64,000 bases of DNA, from positions 310,001 through 374,000 of the forward strand of contig NZ_QYAD01000004.1 in the NCBI RefSeq assembly GCF_016758255.1, written 5' to 3'. This DNA is from Leucobacter chromiireducens subsp. chromiireducens (GTDB taxonomy: Bacteria > Actinomycetota > Actinomycetes > Actinomycetales > Microbacteriaceae). Positions 18,167 to 27,128 of the stretch are shown here, one piece after another; positions within the stretch are counted from its first letter, which is position 1, and the number at the start of each line of letters is the position of its first letter. A program made the translations under genes and the position numbers. The notes beneath the pieces are model-generated. The model searched no databases and had not been told where the DNA came from. It worked only from the letters and a program-made list of their open reading frames with translations.

Positions 18167-18838
18167 CTACTGCAGGCCGTCGGGTGCGCCGGCGGGCTCG
18201 GGCGAGCCGTCGAGGCCGCGGAGCTGCGACTGGATGTAGGAGCGGAGCGTCGAGCGGTACTCGCTCTCAAACTGACGCAGATCCTTGATCTTGAACTGCA
18301 GGTCACCGCGCTCATCACCGAGCAGGCGGAGCTCCTCGGCACGCTGCTGCTGAGCTTCCTCAACGAGCTGCTTTGCGGTGCGCTCGGCGTCCTGAATCAT
18401 CTGGTCACGCTTGGACTCTGCCTCAGAGATCAGCTCGTCGCGGGTCGTCTCGCCCTCGCGCACGTGCTTGTCGTGCAGCTCGAGCGCGAGCTGGAGCATG
18501 GCGCTCGACTTGACGGCGTCGGGGCGGGTGCCCTCCGCAGCAGCAACGACCGGAGCGGGCGTGGCAGCGGGCGCCGGTGCGGGCGCGTCAACGACGATGG
18601 TCTGCTCGGACGGTGCGGAGTCGTCCGACCCCTCGTGGCCGGCGCCGGCCTCGCACTCAGCAAGCTTTGCGGTGAGCTCGTCGATCTTCGAGCGGAGCTC
18701 GTCCTTCTCCTGCTCATGCTGGCGGAGTTCCTCGACGATGGTGTCAAGGAAGTCATCGACCTGGTCGAGGTCGTAGCCATCGCGGAACTTGGTGATCGTG
18801 AACTTCTGGTTCACGACGTCTTCGGGAGTCAGGGCCAT
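18167..18838 (-). CDS. divIVA: DivIVA/Wag31 polar growth protein
   Basis: DivIVA marks the cell poles and, in actinobacteria, directs wall growth there. The N-terminal domain MALTPEDVVNQKFTITKFRDG is the membrane-binding part; the segment DLDQVDDFLDTIVEELRQ starts the first coiled coil. A Pro/Ala-rich linker (residues about 85-120) is followed by a long coiled coil to near residue 205. Length 223 is normal. A GAAAGAGA site precedes the ATG at 18838. The upstream 109 bp contain a direct and an inverted repeat and probably a separate promoter. It lies after sepF and yggT, the usual actinobacterial order. In mycobacteria the protein is phosphorylated by PASTA kinases; one such kinase is in this window. 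Confidence 0.96.
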   Translation of the reverse strand: MALTPEDVVNQKFTITKFRDGYDLDQVDDFLDTIVEELRQHEQEKDELRSKIDELTAKLAECEAGAGHEGSDDSAPSEQTIVVDAPAPAPAATPAPVVAAAEGTRPDAVKSSAMLQLALELHDKHVREGETTRDELISEAESKRDQMIQDAERTAKQLVEEAQQQRAEELRLLGDERGDLQFKIKDLRQFESEYRSTLRSYIQSQLRGLDGSPEPAGAPDGLQ

Positions 18839-18860
18839 CGTTTCGTCTCTTTCGATTCGG

Positions 18861-18915
18861 GACCACTGACGTGGTCTGTGACAACGCTCGAACACACGCG
18901 GTCTGTGACCACGCT
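18861..18915 (-). repeat. Direct and inverted repeats upstream of divIVA
   Basis: Two copies of a 16-bp element (GGTCTGTGACAACGCT at 18873-18888 and GGTCTGTGACCACGCT at 18900-18915, one mismatch) have starts 27 bp apart. The first overlaps a perfect inverted repeat GACCAC-TGAC-GTGGTC at 18861-18876. All lie between yggT and the divIVA start at 18838, so they are likely operators or part of the divIVA promoter and leader. Confidence 0.6.
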
Positions 18916-18947
18916 AGCAAATAATGCTTCGTTCGCGCAGAATCCGT

Positions 18948-19244
18948 TTACAGGCGACCGGGGATGATTGCGAGGAGAATGATGCAGACGAGCATGGTGA
19001 GCATCCAGCCCAGGTCGATTGCTACCTGCCCGAGCCGAATCGGAGGCAGCAGTCGCCGGAACATCCGGATCGGCGGATCGGTGATCGAGTACACGAATTC
19101 CACCGCCACCGCAGCAAAGCCGCGCGGACGGAAGTTTCGGTTGAGTACGGTCACCCAGTCAAGGATGAAGCGTGCCCACAGCACCAGGGTGTAAATCCGC
19201 AGTGCGATACGGAGCACCAGGAACAGGACAGCGAGAACTCCCAC
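18948..19244 (-). CDS. YggT family membrane protein
   Basis: A 98-residue protein with two hydrophobic helices at each end (VLAVLFLVLRIALRIYTLVL and GWMLTMLVCIILLAIIPG) around the conserved segment NRNFRPRG and the ITDPPIRMFRRLLPP motif of the YggT family. YggT proteins are small membrane proteins found next to sepF in Gram-positive bacteria and are linked to division or turgor, but their function is unproven. It starts with GTG 3 bp after the sepF stop. Confidence 0.93.
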   Translation of the reverse strand: MGVLAVLFLVLRIALRIYTLVLWARFILDWVTVLNRNFRPRGFAAVAVEFVYSITDPPIRMFRRLLPPIRLGQVAIDLGWMLTMLVCIILLAIIPGRL

Positions 19245-19247
19245 TGC

Positions 19248-19748
19248 TTATTCCGCGGGCGAGACGAAGAACGAACCGCTGTCGTTCTGACGCGACTCTT
19301 CGCCGGCGATCTCGATGTGCTCGGGCGACAGGAGGAACACCTTGCTCGTGACGCGCTCGATACGGCCGTTCAGCCCCATCGTGAGCCCACTGGCAAAGTC
19401 GATAAGACGCTTCGCGTCCCCCTCGTCCATGCGGGAGAGGTTGATGATCACGGGAACGCCCGCGCGGAAGCTCTCAGCGACCACCTTGGCATCACGGTAC
19501 TCCGTGGGGTGAACGGTGAGGATCTCGTTGAGCGGCTGTGCGGCGGGCTGCGTCGTCGGAGTGACGCGGCGCAGCGGCGTGACCGCGGCTCGCGGCGCAG
19601 GAGCTGCGCGCACGGGTTCAGGCTTTGCGGCCTGAGCCGGGGTCGCACGCGGCACAGCGGCGGTCTCTTCCGCGGCGGCCGACTGCTCTTCGAGCTCTTC
19701 CTCGGCCAGGCCGAGGAACACCATCGTCTTCTTCAGCGGGTTGCTCAT
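19248..19748 (-). CDS. sepF: Cell division protein SepF
   Basis: SepF binds the C-terminal tail of FtsZ and tethers the Z ring to the membrane; it is essential in actinobacteria, which lack FtsA. The N-terminal [14 protein letters not shown] is the amphipathic membrane anchor. A linker rich in Glu, Ala and Pro follows. The C-terminal core has [39 protein letters not shown] and [20 protein letters not shown]. The chosen ATG at 19748 has a GGGAGAG site; an in-frame TTG lies 12 bp upstream. It follows yggS and precedes yggT. Confidence 0.96.
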   Translation of the reverse strand: MSNPLKKTMVFLGLAEEELEEQSAAAEETAAVPRATPAQAAKPEPVRAAPAPRAAVTPLRRVTPTTQPAAQPLNEILTVHPTEYRDAKVVAESFRAGVPVIINLSRMDEGDAKRLIDFASGLTMGLNGRIERVTSKVFLLSPEHIEIAGEESRQNDSGSFFVSPAE

Positions 19749-19778
19749 ATTCTCTCCCAACGGTGCGGTGCTCCGAGA

Positions 19779-20474
19779 CTATCGGGGCTCGGGTCGATTC
19801 CCTGTGATTGCGCTGCCGATTCGCAGGTGTGTCGCCCCGGCAGCGATTGCTTCGGCGTAGTCGTGGGTCATCCCCGCCGAGATGTCACGCGCTTCAGGCG
19901 CGACGGCGCGCACGCGCTCGGAATAGCCCGCGAGGCGCTCGAACGCTCGCGCAGGCTCTTCGTCTAGCGGGGCGACAGCCATCACACCGCGCAGCCGCAA
20001 CGACGGATTCTGCAGGGCATGCTCGGCAAGGGATTCGAGTTCATCCGCCGCGATCCCCCCGCGACCGGGGTCGTCAGTGAGGTTCACCTGCAGGAATGCA
20101 TCGAGCGGACGCTCAAGGTCGCTGAGCGCGTCGATCAAGCGAGCACGATCGATTGAGTGAATCGCGTGCGCGTAGCGGGCGGCCTGTCGCGCCTTTTTCG
20201 TCTGCAGCTGGCCGACGAAGTGCCAGTTCAGCCCGAGGTCCTCGAGCTCTGCGGCCTTCTCCTGGGCCTCCTGATGCCGGTTCTCCCCCACGTCACAAAC
20301 GCCCAGGCCCGCAAGGGCCCGCACGAGCGCTGCGGGGTGGAACTTCGTCACCACGATCGTGGTGACGTCCTCCGGGTCGCGCCGGGCAGCGCGGCAGGCG
20401 TCAGTGACGCCCTCCCGCACCGCCGCGAGGCGATCCGCAAGACCGGGGAACTCCGGGAGAGACAGCTCACTCAT
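19779..20474 (-). CDS. yggS: PLP-binding YggS family protein
   Basis: YggS/PROSC proteins bind pyridoxal phosphate as an alanine racemase-like barrel without a second domain and help keep PLP and amino acids in balance. The PLP lysine is in TTIVVTKFHP. Other family parts are VGENRHQEAQEKA, NWHFVGQLQTKKARQ, FLQVNLTDDPGRGG and the phosphate-binding ISAGMTHDYAEAIAAGATHLRIGSAITG. The ATG at 20474 lies 5 bp after the ftsZ stop. In many actinobacteria a laccase-domain (YfiH) gene lies between ftsZ and yggS; it is absent here. Confidence 0.95.
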   Translation of the reverse strand: MSELSLPEFPGLADRLAAVREGVTDACRAARRDPEDVTTIVVTKFHPAALVRALAGLGVCDVGENRHQEAQEKAAELEDLGLNWHFVGQLQTKKARQAARYAHAIHSIDRARLIDALSDLERPLDAFLQVNLTDDPGRGGIAADELESLAEHALQNPSLRLRGVMAVAPLDEEPARAFERLAGYSERVRAVAPEARDISAGMTHDYAEAIAAGATHLRIGSAITGNRPEPR

Positions 20475-20479
20475 GCGTG

Positions 20480-21709
20480 CTACTTCAGGAACTCGGGGAT
20501 GTCGAGGTCGTCGTCATCATCCCCGTCAAACGCAGGATCCTTCAGCTGCGCCTCGACCGGCGGGTTCGAGAGCACTTCACCGAACTGACCGGTTGCGGGC
20601 GCCTCTGCGCCCTTGTCGCCGTTCGCATTGAATCCGGGGAATCCCAGGCCGGTCGCGTCGGCGGTGGCACCGGCCGAGACACGGGCACCGGGCACCTCGT
20701 CCAGGCTCTCCACGTGGCTGCCGCGTCGGCCGCGCTCGGGCGCAGCGACCTGGGCTGCAGCCTGATCAGCGTCGAAGCCCGCCGCGATCACGGTGACGCG
20801 CACCTCGTCGCCCAGCGTGTCGTCGATGACGGTACCGAAGATGATGTTGGCCTCGGGGTGCACGACATCCTGCACGAGGGTCGATGCCTCGTAGATCTCG
20901 CTGAGGGCGAGGTTCGAGGAGCCCTGGATCGAGAGAAGCACGCCGTGCGCGCCCTCGACGGATGCCTCGAGCAGCGGGGAGGCAACTGCGAGCTCCGCTG
21001 CCTTAATGGCACGATCAGCACCGCGGGCGGAACCAATACCCATGAGCGCCGCACCGGCGCCCTGCATCACAGACTTCACGTCTGCGAAGTCGAGGTTGAT
21101 AAGACCCGGGGTGGTGATGAGGTCGGTGATTCCCGAGACCCCGGCGAGCAGCACCTGATCGGCAGCCGCGAAAGCCTCGATCATGCTGATCCCGGGCTCG
21201 CTTATGTCGAGCAGGCGGTCGTTCGGAACAACGATCAGGGTGTCGACCGCCTCGCGCAGCGTGTTCACGCCCGCATCGGCCTGCGCAGCACGGCGCTTGC
21301 CCTCGAAGCTAAACGGACGGGTCACGACGCCGATGGTGAGCGCACCAATCGACTTTGCGATCCGCGCAACGACGGGCGCAGCGCCGGTGCCGGTGCCGCC
21401 ACCTTCACCTGCGGTCACGAACACCATGTCCGCGCCCGTGAGCGCTTCCTCGATCTCCTCGGCGTGATCCTCAGCTGCGCGACGGCCCACCTCGGGGTCG
21501 GCGCCAGCGCCGAGCCCGCGGGTGAGCTCGCGACCCACGTCAAGCTTCACATCGGCGTCGCTGAGCAGCAGTGCCTGCGCGTCGGTGTTCACGGCGATGA
21601 ACTCGACGCCACGCAGGCCGAGCTCGATCATTCGGTTGACCGCGTTGACGCCGCCACCGCCGACACCGACGACCTTGATTACCGCGAGGTAGTTCTGGTT
21701 CCCTGACAC
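20480..21709 (-). CDS. ftsZ: Cell division protein FtsZ
   Basis: FtsZ is the tubulin-like GTPase that forms the division ring. The GTP-binding part includes [15 protein letters not shown] near residue 15 and the tubulin signature [13 protein letters not shown] near residues 104-116. The T7 loop [11 protein letters not shown] is intact. A linker of about 75 residues leads to the C-terminal peptide [10 protein letters not shown], which binds SepF and FtsW-type partners. The start is GTG at 21709 with a GGAGGAT site. The 155-bp upstream region is unusually AT-rich and has a 35-bp inverted repeat, so ftsZ probably has its own promoter. Confidence 0.99.
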   Translation of the reverse strand: MSGNQNYLAVIKVVGVGGGGVNAVNRMIELGLRGVEFIAVNTDAQALLLSDADVKLDVGRELTRGLGAGADPEVGRRAAEDHAEEIEEALTGADMVFVTAGEGGGTGTGAAPVVARIAKSIGALTIGVVTRPFSFEGKRRAAQADAGVNTLREAVDTLIVVPNDRLLDISEPGISMIEAFAAADQVLLAGVSGITDLITTPGLINLDFADVKSVMQGAGAALMGIGSARGADRAIKAAELAVASPLLEASVEGAHGVLLSIQGSSNLALSEIYEASTLVQDVVHPEANIIFGTVIDDTLGDEVRVTVIAAGFDADQAAAQVAAPERGRRGSHVESLDEVPGARVSAGATADATGLGFPGFNANGDKGAEAPATGQFGEVLSNPPVEAQLKDPAFDGDDDDDLDIPEFLK

Positions 21710-21724
21710 CTGGATCCTCCGCCC

Positions 21725-21759
21725 CTAACCTTCAACCTTTACCTGAAGTTTAAAGTTAG
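21725..21759 (-). promoter_or_regulatory. 35-bp imperfect inverted repeat upstream of ftsZ
   Basis: Two half-sites, CTAACCTTCAACCTT and AAGTTTAAAGTTAG, face each other around a short centre; on the coding strand TAAACT inside it could be a -10 element. It lies 16-50 bp before the ftsZ GTG, upstream of the ribosome site, in an AT-rich patch. It is a candidate operator-promoter, possibly for the MerR-type FtsR-like protein encoded at 59836-60513. Confidence 0.5.
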
Positions 21760-21864
21760 TATTGCTGAATACGTTTCTGCGTCCACGCTAGGGCCACGTT
21801 GCATCACGGCGCCGCAGACACGCCGCGTCCGCGCGCAGAATCACAAAACTTCGCGCGGGAGTTG

Positions 21865-23142
21865 CTACCGGAAGACCGGCGCCTCAGATGAGGACACGTC
21901 GATGTAGCTGACCTCGCGGTCACCGAGCGACTTCAGCATCGTTGCGAGGACGGCCGACTTTCGTCGCGAGGACTCCCCGTCCCCCCACATCACTTCGATT
22001 CCGCTCGCGAGTGTCAGTGTGACGTCCTGCCCGCTCGACGCGGTCACTCCGGAGACCTGGTCACGCAGCTCGCTCGGCATATCTCGGAGAGCACGAGTGG
22101 CGGAACGGAAGGCTTGCGAAGAGCGATCCTTCAACGCCCCGCTCCCAAGCGGCACCCCCTTCGGTGCAGCCTCAGCACTGCCAAGCTTCACTCCGGCGGC
22201 GTCGTACAGGCCCACACCATCTTCTTCGGCGAGGGACACCACCGCGACGCGCTCCTCGATGCGCACCGTAAGCGTGTGCGGAGGAATCCGTTCGACCGCG
22301 TATCGCTGAATCAGCGGGAACGGCTCAAGAGCGCGGTGCACCTCGCCGTCGTCGACGAGCGCGAGCGGCACGCCCTCAAACTGCGCAAGTGCCGCACGAA
22401 CTTCGTCTTCGGGCACGCCTGACGCGCCGACGAGCTCAATGTTCCGCACCGCCATGAGCGGCGTGAACACCCCCGCTGCAACGAAGAGCACTAGGCCAGC
22501 CACCGCCCCGAGCACGATCAACCACATGCGGCGACGGCGACGGGCGGCCACAGTAAAGCGCTGCTGTTCTCTCCGGCGCTGAGACTTCCGCTGCCGTTCT
22601 GCGGCGCGCACGCGGCGCTCGGCAGCGCGCACGGGATCCTCTGCCCGATCCGCGCGCCACCGCGCGAGCGCGCCACCGGAGCGAGACTGCTCCCCCGGCT
22701 CGGCAACATCAGCGCCGGGCCGGATCGAGGAAAGATCGACCGTGTGCGCGTCCGCGGCATCAACGAGGCCGGAGGACTCAACTCCAGGAAGCGAGGCAGC
22801 GTCGCTCCCGGGAAGTCCGTGCTCGGCAGCCTCGTTCTCGGCAACCAAGTTCTCGGCAACCTCGTTGTCGGCAACCTCGTTCAGGGCATCGAAGTTGTAC
22901 ACGTCCGTACCGCGCGCAACGGTGTCGTGAGCGTCCGTATCGCGCGCGGCCGGAGCCTCGGACGAGGACACGCCGGCAACCCCCGAGCGGAGTCGATCAA
23001 GCACACTCCGCCGCGGGGCGGCGGGTGGCGGGGTCGGGGCTTCCGGATCCCACGCTGCCGTCTCTGCGAAATCTTCAGCCGCTGCGGGCTCGTTCGAGTC
23101 CGGACGCTCCGGCGCCCGGTCGAACCCGCTCGGCCGCTTCAT
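21865..23142 (-). CDS. ftsQ: Cell division protein FtsQ (DivIB), long N-terminus
   Basis: FtsQ is a bitopic membrane protein that assembles the septal complex with FtsL and FtsB. It has a cytoplasmic part of about 205 residues (acidic, low complexity, with a run of NEVADNEVAENLVAENEAAE-type repeats), a basic patch RRRRRMW, a membrane helix near residues 206-228, then the POTRA domain (MAVRNIELVGASGVPEDEVRAAL) and the FtsQ domain (HTLTVRIEERVAVVSLAEEDG). At 425 residues it is longer than most because of the cytoplasmic part. The ATG overlaps the murC stop by one base (TAATG). Confidence 0.93.
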   Translation of the reverse strand: MKRPSGFDRAPERPDSNEPAAAEDFAETAAWDPEAPTPPPAAPRRSVLDRLRSGVAGVSSSEAPAARDTDAHDTVARGTDVYNFDALNEVADNEVAENLVAENEAAEHGLPGSDAASLPGVESSGLVDAADAHTVDLSSIRPGADVAEPGEQSRSGGALARWRADRAEDPVRAAERRVRAAERQRKSQRRREQQRFTVAARRRRRMWLIVLGAVAGLVLFVAAGVFTPLMAVRNIELVGASGVPEDEVRAALAQFEGVPLALVDDGEVHRALEPFPLIQRYAVERIPPHTLTVRIEERVAVVSLAEEDGVGLYDAAGVKLGSAEAAPKGVPLGSGALKDRSSQAFRSATRALRDMPSELRDQVSGVTASSGQDVTLTLASGIEVMWGDGESSRRKSAVLATMLKSLGDREVSYIDVSSSEAPVFR

Positions 23143-24566
23143 TACTCGGCGACCTCGAAGCGGCCGCGCAGCGCGGCAACGACCTGCGGGATGATCTGGT
23201 AGACCGTACCGCAGCTCATCGTTACCATGACATCGCCGGGCTGCGCGATCTGTGCCAGGTAGTCGGCAGCGCGGGCCCAGTCGTCGATGTACGACACCTT
23301 GCTCGCATCAGTGAAATCGTTGGAAACGAGCGCGCCGGTCACCCCTTCGACGGGGTCCTCTCGCGCGCCATCGACCGCGAGGACCACCGTGTGGTCGGCG
23401 CCGGCTTCCAGCACCTCTGCGAACTCACGGTGGAACATGCTCGTGCGGCTAAACAGGTGCGGCTGGTGAATCGCGACAAGCCTTCCCTCGCCCACGACGG
23501 CGCGAGCGGAGTCAAGAAGCGCGGCAACCTCGGTGGGGTGATGCGCGTAGTCGTCGTACACACGCACACCGGCCACCTCAGCGTGGAACTCGAAGCGGCG
23601 CTTCGTGCCACCAAACTCGGAGATCGCTGCGAGGGCCGCGGCAGGCTCGAAACCGAGTCCGGTGAGCACGGCGAGCGCACCCACCGCGTTGACCGCGTTG
23701 TGTCGGCCGTAGACCGCGAGCTGTGCGCTGTGCTCGGTACCGTCGATCGCGACGGTGAAACGGACGGGGCCCGAATCATCGACAGAGACGATCCGCACAT
23801 CGGCGTCCGCGGCTTCGCCGAAGGTTCGGATCGGAGCGTGAGACGCCGAGCTGTCAGCGCGGAGCGCGGCGAGCACTTCGAGAGCGCCGGGGTCGTCGGC
23901 CGAAATGACGATCTGCTCGCGCGCGCCGCGCGCAAAATCGACGAACGCCTGCATGAATGCCTCACGCGAGCCATAGAAGTCGAGGTGCTCGGGATCAACG
24001 TTCGTGATGAGCGCGATCGCCGTGTCGTAGAGCAGGAACGACTTGTCTGACTCGTCCGCTTCGATCACAAAGAGGTCGTCAGTGCCCGGACCGGAGCTGA
24101 CGCCGAGCGACTCGATGATGCCGCCGTTCACGAACGACGGGTCGGCGCCTGCGCCGAGCAGCCCGGTGACAATCATGCCGGTGGAGGTCGTCTTGCCGTG
24201 CGCGCCAGCGACCGACACCACACGCTTGCCTCGCGCCAGCCAGGCGAGTGCCTGCGAGCGGTGGAGCACGGGCATGTTCGTCGCGAGCGCCCGCTGGTAC
24301 TCGGGGTTGTCCTGCCAGAGCGCGCCGGTGACCACGAGCGTGTCGGCGGTGCCGACGTTCTCTGCGTCGTGACCGATCGCGACCGGGATGCCGATCTCCT
24401 CGAGCGCCGCGGTCGAGTAGTTCGCGCTGCGATCCGAACCGGTGACGGTGACGCCGGCCTGGTGCATCATGCGCGCGATCCCGCTCATGCCGGAACCACC
24501 GATGCCAACGAAGTGCACCTTCCCGAGTGCTTCAGGGATGGTCAGTTCGAGATCGGGGTAGATCAT
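23142..24566 (-). CDS. murC: UDP-N-acetylmuramate-L-alanine ligase
   Basis: MurC adds L-alanine to UDP-MurNAc, the first peptide step of peptidoglycan. It has the Rossmann start [17 protein letters not shown], the ATP loop [14 protein letters not shown], the [10 protein letters not shown] segment and [12 protein letters not shown], with C-terminal [15 protein letters not shown]. The frame is open to 24593, but the ATG at 24566 has a GGAGG site 6 bases upstream. Length 474. Its stop overlaps the ftsQ start by 1 bp. The next upstream gene is an MFS transporter instead of murG. Confidence 0.97.
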   Translation of the reverse strand: MIYPDLELTIPEALGKVHFVGIGGSGMSGIARMMHQAGVTVTGSDRSANYSTAALEEIGIPVAIGHDAENVGTADTLVVTGALWQDNPEYQRALATNMPVLHRSQALAWLARGKRVVSVAGAHGKTTSTGMIVTGLLGAGADPSFVNGGIIESLGVSSGPGTDDLFVIEADESDKSFLLYDTAIALITNVDPEHLDFYGSREAFMQAFVDFARGAREQIVISADDPGALEVLAALRADSSASHAPIRTFGEAADADVRIVSVDDSGPVRFTVAIDGTEHSAQLAVYGRHNAVNAVGALAVLTGLGFEPAAALAAISEFGGTKRRFEFHAEVAGVRVYDDYAHHPTEVAALLDSARAVVGEGRLVAIHQPHLFSRTSMFHREFAEVLEAGADHTVVLAVDGAREDPVEGVTGALVSNDFTDASKVSYIDDWARAADYLAQIAQPGDVMVTMSCGTVYQIIPQVVAALRGRFEVAE

Positions 24567-24677
24567 GGATCCTCCTAGCGGGTCGACAGTCAAGCGTACC
24601 GCGCCCAGCCTGCGGGGCGCCCGGTGATGCGCGGCGCGGCGCGGGCTCCCCCGCCCCGCGCCGCGCTCCGTCGGGAA

Positions 24678-25922
24678 CTAGGCCGGGGTGCGCTCCGCTG
24701 CGGGCGGTGGCACAAGCGGCACCGCGAGCGCAGGAGTAAGCGCAATGAGCGCGAGCGTCGCCGGGATGCCGAAGAGCCCGATCGCCCCGCCCACCACCGG
24801 GCCAACGGCGGCCGCGGCAAGGAACTGGCCCGTGTTCTGAATTCCAAGCGCGCGCCCTGCCCACGAGGGACCCGCAATCTCAGCCACCGCGGTGAACGCG
24901 AGCCCGTTGTCTGCCACGCTGACGCAGCACGCGATCACATAGGCGACCGCGGCCGGCACGCCCCACTCCAGCCAGCCGCAGGCCGCTGCGGCGAGAAGCG
25001 TGACGATCCCGGCGACCGCGACAATGCGCAGGGGACGCAGCCGCGATCCCGCACGATCGCTCCACACACCAACGAGGATGCGCCCCGCGGCACCAGCGAA
25101 CTGTGCCCCAGCAACCAATGCGCCCGCCGCGAGCGCACTCCAGCCGAAACCGACCGTAAACCAGACGAGACCAAAGGTGGAGAGCGCGAACTGGGGAACG
25201 ACCAAGAGCACGGAGGCTGCGTGAATGCGCACGAGCGTCGCGCCGCCACGATAGGGATTCACCGGCCGCAGGGGCGCTTCCGCCGCCGAGCTCGCCGGGC
25301 GCTGCGCGCGCTCGGGATCGTGGACCACCGCAATCACTGCGGCAAGGCTCACCAGGACGAGCACGCCGCCGAGCGCGAGCGCCGCGGGAATGCCGAACCC
25401 TGCAGCAAGCGGCGGCACCCCAAGCGCCGCGATCGCCATGCCGAGCGGCTGGCAGGTTTGGCGGATTCCCATCGCGAGGCCGCGTCGCTCTGCGGGGAAC
25501 CAGCCCGTGATCAGCCGGCCGCTCGCACTGTTCGTGCACGCCGAAGCGGCACCGCAGGCAACCAGCGCAATGGCGAGCGGCACGAGCGCGCCGAAACCCC
25601 CATCACTCGCACTGGGCTGCTCCGCTCCACCGATCGGGATCGCTGCGGCCATGGCCAACGCGACCATGAGCGTGGTCGCGGCGAGGCCAACAATGAGCAC
25701 GCGGCGCTCACCGAAGCGGTCGGTGGCGGCGCCCCACAGCACGAGCGCTGCGACGAGCCCCAGGTTCGGCGCGCCGGCGAGGAGCCCGGCTTCAGCGAGG
25801 CTCAGCCCCCCGGCGTGCAGGTGCGGAATCAAGAAGGCGGGCGCCGCCGCGACGATAGTGGTGGCTGCCTGAGCCAGCACCATGACGGCGAGCATCACCC
25901 AGAGGCGAACGGGAACGTGCAT
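24678..25922 (-). CDS. MFS transporter inserted in the dcw cluster
   Basis: A 414-residue major facilitator with about 12 membrane segments. The loop between helices 2 and 3 reads GAATDRFGERRVLIVGL, the MFS signature A, and the equivalent in the second half is GVWSDRAGSRLRPL. The ERRGLAMGIRQTCQPLG segment resembles nitrate/cyanate- or sugar-phosphate-like families, but the substrate is unclear. It stands between murG and murC with gaps of 120 bp and 111 bp, and its ATG has a TTGGAG site, so it may be transcribed on its own. A link with wall precursors is only a guess. Confidence 0.85.
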   Translation of the reverse strand: MHVPVRLWVMLAVMVLAQAATTIVAAAPAFLIPHLHAGGLSLAEAGLLAGAPNLGLVAALVLWGAATDRFGERRVLIVGLAATTLMVALAMAAAIPIGGAEQPSASDGGFGALVPLAIALVACGAASACTNSASGRLITGWFPAERRGLAMGIRQTCQPLGMAIAALGVPPLAAGFGIPAALALGGVLVLVSLAAVIAVVHDPERAQRPASSAAEAPLRPVNPYRGGATLVRIHAASVLLVVPQFALSTFGLVWFTVGFGWSALAAGALVAGAQFAGAAGRILVGVWSDRAGSRLRPLRIVAVAGIVTLLAAAACGWLEWGVPAAVAYVIACCVSVADNGLAFTAVAEIAGPSWAGRALGIQNTGQFLAAAAVGPVVGGAIGLFGIPATLALIALTPALAVPLVPPPAAERTPA

Positions 25923-26042
25923 GCGGAAACTCCAAGGATGTGAGCGGAGACCGGCACGACGGAGCCGCCGCGGACGGGGAGCCGGTCGGCTCAGACCCCG
26001 CCGCGGCCCCGAAGGAGGAGCATCGCGCGCATACCGAGGAGC

Positions 26043-27128
26043 CTATCGCGTGCGCTCGGCAGAGACCGCCTCGTGCACGAACTCGAGCAGCCGCTCGGTG
26101 CCGTCGAGCGTGCCAGCGCTCCGCGAGCGCTCGGCCATCGCGGTGAGCCGCTCGTCGTCGGTGAGGAGCGGCAGCAGCGTGCCCGTCACCCAGGAGGGGG
26201 TGAGCTCGCCGTCCTCGACGAGCTGCGCACCGCCCGCCTCGACCACGCCCGCGGCGTTGAATCGCTGCTCGCCATTGCCCACCGCGTAGGGGACGAACAC
26301 GGCAGGGATCCCGAGCCCCGCGATCTCGCTCACGGTGGTCGAGCCAGCGCGCGAGACGACCAGATCGCACGCGGCAAACGCGAGGTCCATCCGGTCGCAG
26401 TACGTGATGACGTGGTACCCGGGCACTCCGGGGTCTTCAACCTCCGTGAGCCCGCCCCACACATGGAGCACCTGGATGCCGGCCGCAACGATCTCCGCAG
26501 CGGACCCCGAGATGCCGCGATTGATGGCGCGGGCACCGAGCGATCCGCCGGTCACGAGGAGCGTGCGTCGATTGGGATCGAGCCCGAAGTGTTCGCGCGC
26601 CGAAGCGCGAAGCGCGACGCGATCGAGCCCGGTGATCTCGGGGCGCAGCGGCATGCCCGTGACACGAGCGTTCGGGATCGGGGTGCCGGCAAATGTTACG
26701 CCAACGTACGGCGTGCGTCGCGCGCCCATCTTGTTCGCCATTCCGGGTCGGGCGTTTGCCTCGTGAATGACCACGGGCACCCCCTCCTTCGCGCCAGCGC
26801 GATACGCGGGTGCTGCGGCGTAGCCACCAAAGCCCACCACCACATCGATACGGCGTGTACGAATCAGCTCGCGCACCTCGCGCACCGCGCGCGCAAAACG
26901 TGCGGGGAACTGCAGGGCCGCGAGGTTGGGGCGCCGCGGGAAGGGCAGGCGCGCAATCGTGACGAGCTCGTAGCCGCGCTCGGGAACGAGTCGAGCCTCG
27001 AGCCCCTCCTTCGTGCCCAGCACCACGATCTCCGCCCCGGGTTCGGTACTGCGAATCAGATCAGCGAGCGCGAGCAGCGGGTTGACGTGGCCGGCGGTGC
27101 CGCCTCCAGCGAGCAGGTAGCGAGTCAT
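26043..27128 (-). CDS. murG: UDP-GlcNAc:lipid I N-acetylglucosaminyltransferase
   Basis: MurG converts lipid I into lipid II at the inner face of the membrane. The 361-residue protein starts YLLAGGGTAGHVNPLLALAD, the glycine loop of MurG, followed by VVGFGGYAAAPAYRAG, VTGGSLGARAINRGIS and the UDP-GlcNAc-binding RAGSTTVSEIAGLGIPAVFVPYAVGNGEQRFN (read here in pieces). The His of the usual E. coli loop is kept. The ATG overlaps the ftsW stop by 4 bp (ATGA), so both are translated together. Confidence 0.97.
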   Translation of the reverse strand: MTRYLLAGGGTAGHVNPLLALADLIRSTEPGAEIVVLGTKEGLEARLVPERGYELVTIARLPFPRRPNLAALQFPARFARAVREVRELIRTRRIDVVVGFGGYAAAPAYRAGAKEGVPVVIHEANARPGMANKMGARRTPYVGVTFAGTPIPNARVTGMPLRPEITGLDRVALRASAREHFGLDPNRRTLLVTGGSLGARAINRGISGSAAEIVAAGIQVLHVWGGLTEVEDPGVPGYHVITYCDRMDLAFAACDLVVSRAGSTTVSEIAGLGIPAVFVPYAVGNGEQRFNAAGVVEAGGAQLVEDGELTPSWVTGTLLPLLTDDERLTAMAERSRSAGTLDGTERLLEFVHEAVSAERTR

